Shown: piece by piece, positions 1 to 8,799 of the stretch
How the letters are laid out: the number at the start of each line of letters is the position of its first letter
Position numbering within the stretch: position 1 is the first letter of the stretch
From: CAVSRC01 sp963743015
GTDB taxonomy: Bacteria; Pseudomonadota; Alphaproteobacteria; Rhizobiales; Kaistiaceae
Assembly: GCA_963743015.1 (NCBI GenBank)
Contig: CAVUOD010000011.1
Coordinates: forward strand, 62,001 to 126,000
Length of the DNA stretch: 64,000 nt
Direction of reading: 5' to 3'
Notes under the pieces: model-generated
Seen by the model: the letters and a program-made list of their open reading frames with translations, nothing else
Told to the model about the DNA's origin: nothing
Databases searched by the model: none
Made by a program: the position numbers and the translations under genes

Positions 1-426
1 ATCCGCCAGGTGGATTCGGCGCAATATCAATCGCGCCTCAACGACTACGAATTCGACACCATCCTGGCGCGCTTCACGCTCGGCGCGACACCGCTCGACG
101 GCCTCAACCAGTTCTTCGGCTCCAAGGCCGCCGGCGAACCGGGATCGCACAACTATGCCGGCATCAAGTCGCAGGCGGTCGACGGACTGCTCGACAAGCT
201 GCAGACGGTGACCAGCCGCGCCGAACTGGTGACGCTGTTGAAGGCGGTCGACCGGATCCTGCGCGCCGGACAATACGGCACGCCGAGCTGGTATCAGGCG
301 GTCCACCGGATCGCCCATTGGGATATCTTCGGCTGGCCGGCAAAGAAGCCGCCCTATGCCTTCACGCCGGAGGCGACGTGGTGGTTCGATACGGCCAAGG
401 CGGCGGCGATCGGCTACAGCGGGTAG
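1..426 (+). CDS. yejA: YejA-type peptide ABC transporter substrate-binding protein, C-terminal part
   Basis: This is the last 141 codons of a gene that begins before the window; the frame is open from base 1. It ends in a family-5 extracellular solute-binding fold, with the QYQSRLNDYEFD segment and tryptophan-rich tail (ATWWFDTAKA) seen in YejA proteins. Members bind oligopeptides (in E. coli also the peptide antibiotic microcin C) in the periplasm and deliver them to YejBEF. Identification as YejA rather than OppA rests on this segment and on yejB, yejE and yejF following in order. A repeat-filled gap of 314 bases separates it from yejB, so the downstream genes may depend on readthrough or on their own promoter. 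Confidence 0.85.
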   Translation: MRQVDSAQYQSRLNDYEFDTILARFTLGATPLDGLNQFFGSKAAGEPGSHNYAGIKSQAVDGLLDKLQTVTSRAELVTLLKAVDRILRAGQYGTPSWYQAVHRIAHWDIFGWPAKKPPYAFTPEATWWFDTAKAAAIGYSG

Positions 427-484
427 TGAAGTCATGAGGCATTCTTCGTTGCCTGATGCCGTTGAGGCGGTCGCTCGCTCTTTC

Positions 485-690
485 CGAGTGGCGGAGCCAG
501 TGCTGATTTCTCCGTCATCCTCCGGCAAGGCGAAGCCGCGACCGGAGGATCGTTTCCCAGCGGCCGCAGCATTTCATCACCATGGCGAGCCTGCTGCACC
601 CGATCCTCCGCTTCGCGGAGGATGACGGATCGTCGGACCCCACCCGCCACGCTGCGCGTGGTCCCCCCTCCCCTTGCGGGGAGGGATTGG
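485..690. repeat. Composite GC-rich hairpin repeat between yejA and yejB
   Basis: The gap between yejA and yejB holds several short inverted repeats in a row: a CCTCCGG/CCGGAGG pair (about 519-549), a TCCTCCGC/GCGGAGGA hairpin (about 604-623), a CCACGC/GCGTGG hairpin (about 645-661) and a CCCTCCCC/GGGGAGGG hairpin (about 666-685). No gene is convincing here. The CCTCCCC/GGGGAGG module recurs near 5,011, 5,087, 36,667, 61,640 and 61,740, so this is a dispersed intergenic element resembling rhizobial intergenic mosaic repeats. It may affect mRNA stability between the two genes. Confidence 0.6.
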
Positions 691-740
691 AGGCTGTGGC
701 CAATGAATCGTTCCACGGCCGGCGGAGGCTGAGCCAAGCG

Positions 741-1848
741 ATGGGCGCCTATATCCTCCGCCGCATCCTGCTGATCATCCCGACCCTCATCGGCATCATG
801 GCGATCAGCTTCGCCGTGGTGCAGTTCGCGCCGGGCGGGCCGATCGAGCGCATCATCGCGCAATTACAGGGGACCGACGTGTCGGCGACCGCGCGCATTA
901 CCGGCGGTGGCGACTTCGCCGGCACCGGCAACCAGCAGGGTGGCGGCGGCGACGAGGTGACCTCCAAATATCGCGGCGCCCAGGGGCTCGATCCGGAATT
1001 CATCAAGTCGCTGGAGAAGCAGTTCGGTTTCGACAAGCCGCCGCTGGAACGCTTCGGGCTGATGCTGTGGAACTATTCCCGCTTCCAGTTCGGCCAGAGC
1101 TACTTCCGCGACATCAGCGTGCTCAAGCTGATCGGCGAGAAGCTGCCGGTTTCGATCTCGCTCGGCCTGTGGATGACGTTGCTCTCCTATGCCATCTCGA
1201 TCCCGCTCGGCATCCGCAAGGCGGTCAAGGACGGCTCGCGCTTCGACATCTGGACGAGCGCGGTGATCGTGGTCGGCTACGCCATTCCGGGCTTCCTGTT
1301 CGCCATCCTGCTGATCATCCTGTTCGCCGGCGGCTCCTTCCTCGACCTCTTCCCGCTGCGTGGCCTGACATCCGACTACTGGGCGAGCCTGCCCTGGCCG
1401 GAGAGGATCCTCGACTATTTCTGGCACCTGGCGCTGCCCTTGACCGCCATGGCGCTGTCGGCCTTCGCCACCACGACGCTGCTTGACCAAGAACTCGTTC
1501 CTCGACGAGATCCGCAAGCAATACGTGATGACGGCGCGGGCCAAGGGCCTGAACGAACGGCAGGTGCTCTACGGCCACGTCTTCCGCAACGCCATGCTGA
1601 TCGTCATCGCCGGCTTTCCCGGCGCCTTCATCAGCGCCTTCTTCACCGGCTCGCTCTTGATCGAGACGATCTTCTCGCTCGACGGGCTGGGCCTCTTGTC
1701 CTTCGAATCGGTGCTCAACCGCGACTATCCGGTGGTCTTCGCCACGCTCTACATCTTCTCGCTGATGGGACTGGCGGTGAACCTGATCTCCGACCTCACC
1801 TATACGTGGATCGATCCGCGGATCGATTTCGAGACGCGCGAGGTGTGA
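741..1848 (+). CDS. yejB: YejB peptide ABC transporter permease (frame broken by one inserted base)
   Basis: Inner-membrane permease of the Yej oligopeptide importer. The start at 741 gives MGAYILRRILLIIPTLIGIM, the usual first helix of YejB/OppB permeases. The frame breaks at about 1481-1485: upstream reads ...FATTTLL, and the next frame resumes TKNSFLDEIRKQYVMTARAKG, the conserved EAA loop that docks on the ATPase, then ends DPRIDFETREV. Removing one base from CTGCTTGACC gives one protein of 368 residues, the family length. The matching sequence on both sides favours a sequence error. The next gene begins directly after the stop, so yejB and yejE are probably translationally coupled. Confidence 0.85.
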
Positions 1849-3036
1849 TTGGACACCAAGCTCGAACACAGGCTGGAGAAGGCCGGCTACGAGACCATCG
1901 AGCCGCTGCCCGGCGAGGAGCAGCCGCCGCCGAAGCAGCTGTTGACGCTGTCGCCGATCAACCGGCGGCGACTGGAGAATTTCAAGCGCAACAAGCGCGG
2001 CTACTGGTCGTTCTGGATCTTCCTGGTGCTGTTCGGCCTGTCGCTCGCCGCCAATGTGATCGCCAATGACCGGCCGCTGGTGGTCTCCTACAAGGGCGAG
2101 ATCCTCTTCCCGGTGCTCACCGACTATCCGGAATCGAAATTCGGCGGGTTCCTGGCGACAACCGACTATCGCGATCCCTTCGTGCAGAAGGAGATCAACG
2201 ACAACGGCTGGATGGTGTGGCCGCCGATCCGCTATTCCTACGGCACGGTCAACAACGAGATCCCGACGCCGGCGCCGGCACCGCCGTGGTGGACGATGTC
2301 GCTGGAACAGCGCTGTTCGGCCTATCCGGACGGCGTCAAGGACGCGAACTGCACGATCGGCAACTGGAACTGGCTGGGTACCGACGACCAGGCGCGCGAC
2401 GTGGTGGCGCGGCTCATCTACGGCTTCCGCATCTCGGTCGAGTTCGGCCTGACGCTGGCCATCATCTCCTCGATCATCGGCGTCATGGCCGGCGCCGTGC
2501 AGGGCTATTTCGGCGGCTGGGTCGATCTCGGCTTCCAGCGCTTCATCGAGATCTGGACGGCGATCCCCTCGCTCTATCTGCTGCTGATCATCTCTTCGGT
2601 GATCGCGCCGAGCTTCTGGGTGCTGCTCGGCATCCTGCTCCTGTTCTCCTGGGTGGCGCTGGTCGGCGTGGTGCGTGCCGAGTTCCTGCGCGGCCGCAAC
2701 TTCGAATATGTCAACGCAGCGCGAGCGCTCGGCGTCGGCAACCTGACCATCATGTTCCGCCACCTGCTGCCCAACGCCATGGTGGCGACGCTGACCTTCC
2801 TGCCCTTCATCCTCAACGGCTCGATCACCACGCTGACCTCGCTCGACTTCCTCGGCTTCGGCCTGCCGCCGGGCTCGCCGTCGCTGGGCGAACTGCTCGC
2901 CCAGGGCAAGGACAACATCCACGCGCCGTGGCTGGGCCTCACCGGCTTCTTTGTCATCTCGCTGATGCTGTCGCTGCTGATCTTCGTCGGCGAGGCGGTG
3001 CGCGACGCCTTCGACCCAAGGAAGACCTTCACATGA
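1849..3036 (+). CDS. yejE: YejE peptide ABC transporter permease
   Basis: Second inner-membrane permease of the Yej importer, 395 residues and intact. An N-terminal OppC-type region (about residues 40-60 carry the first helix) is followed by a long periplasmic segment and a BPD_transp_1 domain with its EAA loop around RGRNFEYVNAARALGVGNL. It ends FDPRKTF, typical of YejE. The TTG at 1849 follows the yejB stop with no gap and was chosen because no better start lies nearby and homologues carry this hydrophilic N-terminus. Its stop overlaps the ATG of the next small gene (ATGA), which indicates translational coupling. Confidence 0.88.
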   Translation: MDTKLEHRLEKAGYETIEPLPGEEQPPPKQLLTLSPINRRRLENFKRNKRGYWSFWIFLVLFGLSLAANVIANDRPLVVSYKGEILFPVLTDYPESKFGGFLATTDYRDPFVQKEINDNGWMVWPPIRYSYGTVNNEIPTPAPAPPWWTMSLEQRCSAYPDGVKDANCTIGNWNWLGTDDQARDVVARLIYGFRISVEFGLTLAIISSIIGVMAGAVQGYFGGWVDLGFQRFIEIWTAIPSLYLLLIISSVIAPSFWVLLGILLLFSWVALVGVVRAEFLRGRNFEYVNAARALGVGNLTIMFRHLLPNAMVATLTFLPFILNGSITTLTSLDFLGFGLPPGSPSLGELLAQGKDNIHAPWLGLTGFFVISLMLSLLIFVGEAVRDAFDPRKTFT

Positions 3037-3356
3037 GGATCGTCCCCTTGGCCTTCGCTGCGCTGTCGCTGCTTGCCGCCGCACCGGCGGTAGCCGCCGA
3101 CGACCGCGAGAGCGCCGGCAAGACGCAGGACGGCTACGGCATCTGGGGCTTCGACGGCGAGGCCTCGTCGGCCTCGCTGGCGCGCGACGGCTGGAAATTC
3201 CTGTCCATGTCGACCCTGTCGTGGCCGGACGGGCGCCAGGCGGTGGTGACGATGTGGGTCAACCAGCTCGGCGATTTCGCCCGCTGCTTCGACTATTTCG
3301 ACGCCCGCATGGTGCAGACCGGGGGCAAATGCGAACATTCGGGGACGGGGCTGTGA
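3033..3356 (+). CDS. Small secreted protein of unknown function inside the yej operon
   Basis: A 107-residue protein that I do not recognise. It starts with a clear Sec signal peptide (MRIVPLAFAALSLLAAAPAVAA, cleavage near AVAA/DD), so the mature 85-residue protein should be periplasmic. Two cysteines (in FARCFDYF and GGKCEH) are spaced so that they could form a disulfide. Its ATG overlaps the yejE stop and its stop overlaps the GTG of yejF, so it is locked into the operon between permease and ATPase genes. Tight coupling suggests a role linked to the importer, but nothing in the sequence names one. Base composition matches the neighbours. Confidence 0.75.
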   Translation: MRIVPLAFAALSLLAAAPAVAADDRESAGKTQDGYGIWGFDGEASSASLARDGWKFLSMSTLSWPDGRQAVVTMWVNQLGDFARCFDYFDARMVQTGGKCEHSGTGL

Positions 3357-4983
3357 GCGGCGAACCCCTGCTTTCGGTCCGCGATCTCGGCGTCGCCTTC
3401 GCCCAGGGCGGCACGACGACCATGGCCGTCGAAGGGGCGAGCATTCGACATCGCCAAGGGCGAGACCATGGCGCTGGTCGGCGAGTCGGGCTCGGGCAAG
3501 TCGGTGACGGCGCTGTCGGTGATGCGGCTCCTGCCAAGCTCGGCGAGCCACCCGGCCGGAACGATCCATTTCAAGGGCAAGGATCTGCTGACGGCAAGCG
3601 ACAAGGACCTGCGCGCCGTGCGCGGCAACGACATCGGCATCATCTTCCAGGAGCCGATGACCTCGCTCAATCCGCTGCACACGATCGAGCGGCAGGTTGG
3701 CGAGGTGATGAAGGTGCATCGCGGCCTCTCCGAGACGGCAGCGCGGGCGCGCACGCTGGAACTGCTCGCAGCAGGTCGGCATCCGCGACGCCGAGAGCCG
3801 GCTCGGCGCCTATCCGCACCAGCTTTCCGGCGGACAGCGCCAGCGCGTGATGATCGCCATGGCGCTCGCCAACGAGCCCGACCTCTTGATCGCCGACGAA
3901 CCGACGACGGCACTCGACGTGACCGTGCAGGCACAGATCCTCAAGCTTCTCGCCGAGCTGCAGAAGCAGACCGGCATGGCGCTGCTGTTCATCACCCACG
4001 ATCTTGGCATCGTGCGGCGCTTCGCCAGCAGAGTGTGCGTGATGACCGGCGGCCATATCGTCGAGCAGGGCCGCACGGAGGAGATCTTCACCAACCCGCA
4101 GCACGCCTATACCCGCCACCTGCTGGCGGCCGAGCCGAAGGGCGACCCGCCGCAGCCGGACGCGACCGCGCCGGTGGTGATGGAAGCCGACAGGCTGAAG
4201 GTGTGGTTCCCGATCAAGAGCGGCTTCCTGCGCAAGACGGTCGGCCATATCAAGGCGGTGGACGGCATCGACGTGACGGTGCGGCGCGGGCAGACGCTGG
4301 GCGTGGTCGGCGAATCGGGCTCCGGCAAGACGACGCTCGGTCTGGCGCTGATGCGGCTGATCTCGTCGGAGGGGCGCATCGCCTTCCTCGGCCAGGGGAT
4401 CGACGGACACAGCTTCAAGCAGATGCGGCCGCTGAGGCGCGCCATGCAGATCGTCTTCCAGGACCCCTACGGATCGCTCAGCCCACGCATGTCGATCGCC
4501 GACATCGTCGGCGAGGGGCTCAAGATCCACGAGCCGGGCCTGACGGCGGCGGAGCGCGACAAACGCGTGGCGTTGGCGCTGGAGGAGGTCGGGCTCGATG
4601 CGGCGACGCGCAACCGCTACCCGCACGAATTCTCAGGCGGCCAGCGCCAGCGCATCGCGGTCGCCCGCGCCATGGTGCTGGAGCCGGAATTCGTCATGCT
4701 CGACGAGCCGACCTCGGCGCTCGACATGAGCGTGCAGGCGCAGGTGGTCGACCTGCTGCGCGAGCTGCAGCGCCGGCACGACCTCGCCTATCTGTTCATC
4801 AGCCACGACCTCAAGGTGGTGCGGGCGCTGGCCAACGACATCCTGGTGATGCGGAACGGCGTGGTGGTGGAACAGGGCCACGCGGCGGAGGTGTTCGACA
4901 ATCCCAGGACCGACTACACCAAGGCGCTGATGGCGGCGGCCTTCGACATCGAGACCGCGCCGGAAGGCATCGTGGCGCAGTAG
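3353..4983 (+). CDS. yejF: YejF dual-domain peptide ABC transporter ATPase (two inserted bases)
   Basis: ATPase of the Yej importer with two ABC modules. Module 1 has Walker A GESGSGKS, signature LSGGQRQR and Walker B LIADEPTTALD; module 2 has GESGSGKTT, FSGGQRQR and MLDEPTSALD. Start is the GTG at 3353, overlapping the previous stop. The frame breaks at about 3443-3445 (AVEGAS, then IAKGETMALVG resumes) and at about 3765-3768 (TLELL, then QVGIRDAESRLGAYPHQLSGG resumes). Taking out one base at each place gives 542 residues, near the 529 of E. coli YejF. Every ATPase motif is preserved, which argues against true decay. Confidence 0.87.
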
Positions 4984-5007
4984 GCGCGTGCTGATATCGC
5001 CGCGCGG

Positions 5008-5108
5008 TCTCCTCCCCTTGAAAAGGGGAGGCCGGGAGGGGATCGTCCGCCAAGGCGAATGACGCGGCCTTTTGACCCCCACCTATCCTCCCCCTTTCAG
5101 GGGGAGGA
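5008..5108. repeat. Paired hairpin repeat after yejF
   Basis: Two near-perfect hairpins lie between yejF and the dehydrogenase gene: CCTCCCCTT/AAGGGGAGG (5011-5031, three-base loop) and TCCTCCCCCT/AGGGGGAGGA (5086-5108, loop TTC). They belong to the same CCTCCCC/GGGGAGG family seen elsewhere in the window. There is no U-run, so these are not classical terminators, although they would fold strongly in the yej mRNA 3' end. Confidence 0.6.
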
Positions 5109-5164
5109 AGATCTTGGGGCGCCGCTCGCCGAGATGCGACCGCAGTGCGGAGGATCAGTCGCCT

Positions 5165-6117
5165 ATGAGCAAACCGGCCATCCTCTTTGCCGTCTCCGGC
5201 TGGGACCCGGCGCCATGGGTGGATGCGGTGAAGGCCGGCGACCCGACAAGGCCGGTGTTCGTGTGGCCCGAGGTGCCGGACCCAGCCGCGATCGCCTATG
5301 CGCTGGCGTGGAAGCCGGCGCCGGAGTTCGCTGAAAGGCCTGCCGAACCTCAAGGCGATCTTCTCGCTCGGCGCCGGGGTCGATCACCTGATCTTCCGCA
5401 ACGACCTGCCGGCGGTGCCGATCGTGCGCGTGGTCGATCCCGACCTGACCGAGCGCATGGTCGAATGGGTGGTGCTGCAGGTGCTCATCCATCATCGCCG
5501 CCAGCGGCTCTACGACCGCCAGCAGCGCGAGCGGGTGTGGAAGGAGCGGCGGCAGCCGGCGGCACACGAGGTGCGCGTCGGCGTCATGGGGATGGGCGTG
5601 CTCGGGGCGGCCTCGGCACGCGCGCTCGCCGCTCTCGGCTTCCGCGTTGCCGGCTGGAGCCGGCGGGCTTCGTCGGTGCCGGGGGTCGAGAGCTTTGTCG
5701 GGGCAGACGGGCTCGACGCGTTCCTCAAGCGCACCGATATCCTGGTCTGCCTGCTGCCGCTCACCGCCGCGACGCGCGGCATGCTGTCCATGCCGCTGTT
5801 CGAAAAGCTCCCCCATGACGGCCCGCCGGGCATGCCGGTGTTGATCAATGCCGGGCGCGGCGGCGTACAGGTCGAGGCCGACATCGTTGCCGCCTTGCAA
5901 AGCGGGATTCTCGCCGGTGCCAGCCTCGACGTGTTCGAGGCCGAGCCGCTCGCTGCGGCAAGCCCGCTGTGGGACATGGACAATGTGGTGGTCACGCCGC
6001 ACTCAGCCGCGGCGAGCGCGGCTTCGGCGCTGGTGCCGGCGATGCTGAAGCAGATCGCGGATTTCGAGGCCGGCGCGCCGCTTGACCAACGTCGTGGACC
6101 GCAAGGCGGGGTACTGA
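5165..6117 (+). CDS. D-2-hydroxyacid dehydrogenase, GhrA-like (two inserted bases)
   Basis: NAD(P)H-dependent 2-hydroxyacid dehydrogenase of the glyoxylate/hydroxypyruvate reductase A type. Start ATG 5165 has GGAGGATC eight bases upstream. Motifs in order: IFSLGAGVDHL in the catalytic domain, GMGVLG of the nucleotide fold, and the catalytic Arg (NAGRGG), Glu (FEAEPL) and His (VTPHSA). The frame breaks at about 5326-5332, where removing one T from GAGTTCG gives PESLKGLPNLKAIF, and at about 6081-6084, where removing a base gives the usual tail APLTNVVDRKAGY. The repaired protein has 316 residues, close to E. coli GhrA (312). The substrate is inferred from family only. Confidence 0.82.
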
Positions 6118-6437
6118 TCAGCGTCGCTCAGGGCGCCGGAGCGACGGCCCGCGACCGTCGCGCAAGCCGATATCGCGCAACCTGTCATCGGGGGTGAGCG
6201 CCGGATCGAGGGCGATCGCCCGCCGCCGCAAGGTGCCCGACAGCACTGCCCATGCAAAAATTTCCCTGATGCGAGGCAAGCGCCACCGGCTGCCCCCGCA
6301 CTCTGATACGGCGGACATCTCGATATCCCATCCTTTGAATTTACAAAGGTTTTTGCTTATCAGCGGAAAAGAGATAGGCGACAATGGCCGGCCGATCCAA
6401 TCAAAGCTGGATCAGAGTCCATAAGGAGATTTGATGA
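6118..6437. other. Intergenic region upstream of the LysR gene
   Basis: 320 bases without a convincing gene. The stretch 6318-6375 is clearly AT-richer than its surroundings (TTTGAATTTACAAAGG and following) and probably carries the promoter of the LysR gene at 6438. AAGGAGAT at 6423-6430 is its ribosome binding site. Short open frames here on both strands lack starts, binding sites or recognisable content. Confidence 0.45.
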
Positions 6438-7325
6438 ATGAGCCTGCGTGACCTGCCGCCGCTGGCCACCATCCGCGTGTTCGAGGCGGCGGCGCGGCAT
6501 CTGAGCTTCACCCGCGCAGCCGAGGAACTCGGCATGACGCAGGCGGCGGTCAGCTATCAGATCAAGATTCTCGAGGAACGCGTGGGTACGCCGCTCTTCC
6601 TGCGCCTGGCGCGCACAGTGGAGCTGACGCAGACCGGGCGGCTGCTGGCGCCGGCCACGAGCGAGGCGCTGGAACGACTCGCCACGGCTTTCGCGGCCGC
6701 ACGCACGGACACTGGCGGCGTATTGTCGCTGAGCGTGGTGCCGACCTTCGCCGCCCACTGGCTGGCGCCGCGCATCGGCGGCTTCCAGCTCAGGCATCCG
6801 GAAATCGCGGTGCGGATCACCGCCACGCGCGAGATCGCCGATTTCGCCCGTGACGACGTCGACGTGGCCATCCGCAGCGGCGACGGCGCATGGCCAAGCC
6901 TTGTCGCGCACCACCTGATGGCCATCGATTTCGCGCCGATGCTGAGCCCAAAGCTCGCCGCGAGGCTGGGAACGCCCGCTCAACCGGCCGACCTGCTCAC
7001 CTTGCCGCTCATCGGTTCCGACGATCCCTGGTGGCCGTCGTGGTTCGCGACCCATGGCATCGACGACTACACCCCGGCCGGGCGGCCGATCACCCATATG
7101 GGCGACCAGCATCTGGAAGCGCGTGCGGCGATTGGCGGACAGGGCGTAGCGATCCTCACGCCGGCCTTCTACACGGCCGAAGTCGAGAGCGGCCTGCTCA
7201 TGCAGCCCTTCGGAGCAGCCAAGGAAGAGGGTCGCTCATATTGGCTGTGCTACCCGGAGGGGCGCCGCAACGTCCCCAAGATCCGGGCCTTCCGCGACTG
7301 GGTGCTGGCGGAGCTGGAAGGCTGA
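6438..7325 (+). CDS. LysR-family transcriptional regulator, GcvA-like
   Basis: 295-residue LysR regulator. The N-terminal helix-turn-helix covers about residues 5-64 (LPPLATIRVFEAAARHLSFT, then AAEELGMTQAAVSYQIKILE), followed by an effector domain that starts SVVPTFAAHWLAPRIGGF. That phrase, plus the FARDDVDVAIRSGDG and LIGSDDPWWPSW segments, is typical of the GcvA subgroup. Start ATG 6438 has a strong AAGGAGAT site. Its target is unknown; the adjacent dehydrogenase is on the same strand upstream, so a divergent target, usual for LysR proteins, is not available here. Confidence is high for family, low for the GcvA label. Confidence 0.85.
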   Translation: MSLRDLPPLATIRVFEAAARHLSFTRAAEELGMTQAAVSYQIKILEERVGTPLFLRLARTVELTQTGRLLAPATSEALERLATAFAAARTDTGGVLSLSVVPTFAAHWLAPRIGGFQLRHPEIAVRITATREIADFARDDVDVAIRSGDGAWPSLVAHHLMAIDFAPMLSPKLAARLGTPAQPADLLTLPLIGSDDPWWPSWFATHGIDDYTPAGRPITHMGDQHLEARAAIGGQGVAILTPAFYTAEVESGLLMQPFGAAKEEGRSYWLCYPEGRRNVPKIRAFRDWVLAELEG

Positions 7326-7356
7326 ACGCCGGTGGAGCCTGAGTCCCGTGCCCTCA

Positions 7357-7440
7357 CCTCATCCTGAGGCGCCGGCCGAAGGTCGGCCTCGAAGGACGAG
7401 GCTCCCCCGGATCAGGTCCGGGGTCGCACTCAGGACGAGG
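7357..7440. repeat. Palindromic intergenic repeat
   Basis: Between the convergent LysR and NlpC/P60 genes is a run of inverted repeats: CTCATCCTGAGG with GGACGAGG, GCCGAAGGTCGGC, and CCCCGGATCAGGTCCGGGG. The CTCATCCTGAGG type of element is widespread between genes in rhizobia. It may work as a bidirectional transcription barrier; no U-run is present. Confidence 0.5.
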
Positions 7441-7452
7441 GCGGGGGAATCC

Positions 7453-8303
7453 TCAGAGCCGGCGGACGCTGGCGACGGCGCCGATGCGGGCGACCGGGTC
7501 GGCGAGCGGCTCGATGACCACCGCCATCTGATGGCCGCTGGCGTGGATCATGTATTCGCCGTCGATCATGATGCCGACATGGCCTTCCCAGAAGACGAGA
7601 TCGCCGCGGCGCAAGGCTGCCGTGCCGGCTTCGACCGCGTGGCCGATCATCGCCTCCTGCAGGTCGGTATCGCGCGGGCCGGCGTGGCCGGCGGCCATCA
7701 GCGCCAGCTGCACGAGGCCGGAGCAATCGAGCCCGATCAGGTGCGCCCACCCCAGAGGTAAGGCGTGCCCAGGAAGCGCTCGGCGACGGCAACGAAATCC
7801 GACTCCGGCGGGCCGCCAAGCGGCGCAACATGGGCTTCGACGACGGCTCCCTCGCCGCCGGCAAGCAGGCGGTAGACCGTGCCGCGGGTCTCGGCCGTAC
7901 CGGCGAGCGCCAGACGGGCGCCGAAGGAAAGACAAGCGCCGGCCGGGAGTTTCAGATCGGGCCCGGGATAGAGGAAGGTGCGGAGCGCCGTGATGCGGTG
8001 GGTCGGCGCGGGCGCGTCCGCGCCGAGCGCGCCGGTCGGCAGATAGCCGACATAGGAATCGGTTTCGAGCTGGCCCCACGACCAGCCTTCGCCCAGATCC
8101 TCGAAGACGGTAACGGTCTCGCCAAAAAGCGCCTCGCTCTCCAGCGCGGCGTCGGGCTGCGGCGTGCGCTTGATGGGGGCGGATGCGGCAACGACGCGGC
8201 GCGGCGTGCCTTCGACGAAGCGGGCCGCCTCGACCCTGCCCTTCAGGCGGATGTCGGCAAGATCGGGACGCCAGGCGTGGAGACGGGGATCGGGGGCGGT
8301 CAT
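7453..8303 (-). CDS. NlpC/P60 (C40) peptidase with SH3 domains (one-base deletion)
   Basis: Probable cell-wall or peptide hydrolase. N-terminal bacterial SH3-like segments (about residues 35-170, for example GETVTVFEDLGEGWSWGQLE) precede a C40 domain. The catalytic Cys is in LDCSGLVQ, the His in GHVGIMIDG, and the third polar residue near IHASGH. The frame breaks at about 7746-7749: ...FLGTPYLWGGRT stops, while LIGLDCSGLV resumes in another frame; one restored base gives 283 residues with the standard WGGRTxxGxDCSG spacing. Start ATG 8303. It lies 33 bases after the MarR gene and downstream of the M17 aminopeptidase on the same strand, which suggests peptide or muropeptide recycling. Confidence 0.82.
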
Positions 8304-8336
8304 GCGCTGATTATCGCACGGGCGATGAAGCGACCG

Positions 8337-8687
8337 CTATGGCGGCAGGTGGCGGTAGCGGGCGACGATGGCATCGCCGAGACGCTCGACCGCGAGCGCG
8401 CCTTCCAGCGTGCGCTGGACAAGGACGTTGCGCTTGTCGGCTTCGTCGCGCCGGCGGGTAAGCAGGCCGAGGCGGCCCATGGTGTCGAGCGCCCGGGTGA
8501 CGACCGGCTTGGTGACGCCGAGCTTGGCGGCCAGACCGCGCACGGTGTGCGGCGGCGGCTCGAGATAGACGGTCAACAGCACCGCCATCTGGCGCGTCGT
8601 CAGATCCTGCTCGCCATCGCGAACCAGATCGAAGATCACGTCGTGCCACAAGCGCAGAGCCTGAATTGGCCGGAACTCGGCTGGCAT
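8337..8687 (-). CDS. MarR-family winged-helix regulator
   Basis: 116-residue winged-helix protein. The DNA-binding core is LTTRQMAVLLTVYLEPPPHT followed by the recognition helix LAAKLGVTKPVVTRALDTMG and the wing LLTRRRDEADKRNVLVQRT. I chose ATG 8687 (MPAEFRPIQALRL); an in-frame TTG ten codons upstream is possible. It precedes the NlpC/P60 gene by 33 bases and follows the M17/GT8 pair by 112 bases, so it may regulate that hydrolase group. The ligand is unknown. Confidence 0.75.
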   Translation of the reverse strand: MPAEFRPIQALRLWHDVIFDLVRDGEQDLTTRQMAVLLTVYLEPPPHTVRGLAAKLGVTKPVVTRALDTMGRLGLLTRRRDEADKRNVLVQRTLEGALAVERLGDAIVARYRHLPP

Positions 8688-8799
8688 TGTCGCTGCCCAC
8701 TCCCCCGTCGCGACCAAGATCGTTACGGACCCGTACTAACCTTGACGGTGACGGGCAGCAGATTCAAGCGCGCATCGCCAACTGGGTTAAGCGACAGGC

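Noticed and set aside
1315..3084. A 589-codon minus-strand open frame
   Set aside because: Antisense to yejB and yejE, with repetitive charged composition, no domain and no binding site.
5011..5108. Rho-independent terminators after yejF
   Set aside because: The hairpins are strong but no U-run follows, and the same hairpins occur inside operons elsewhere in the window.
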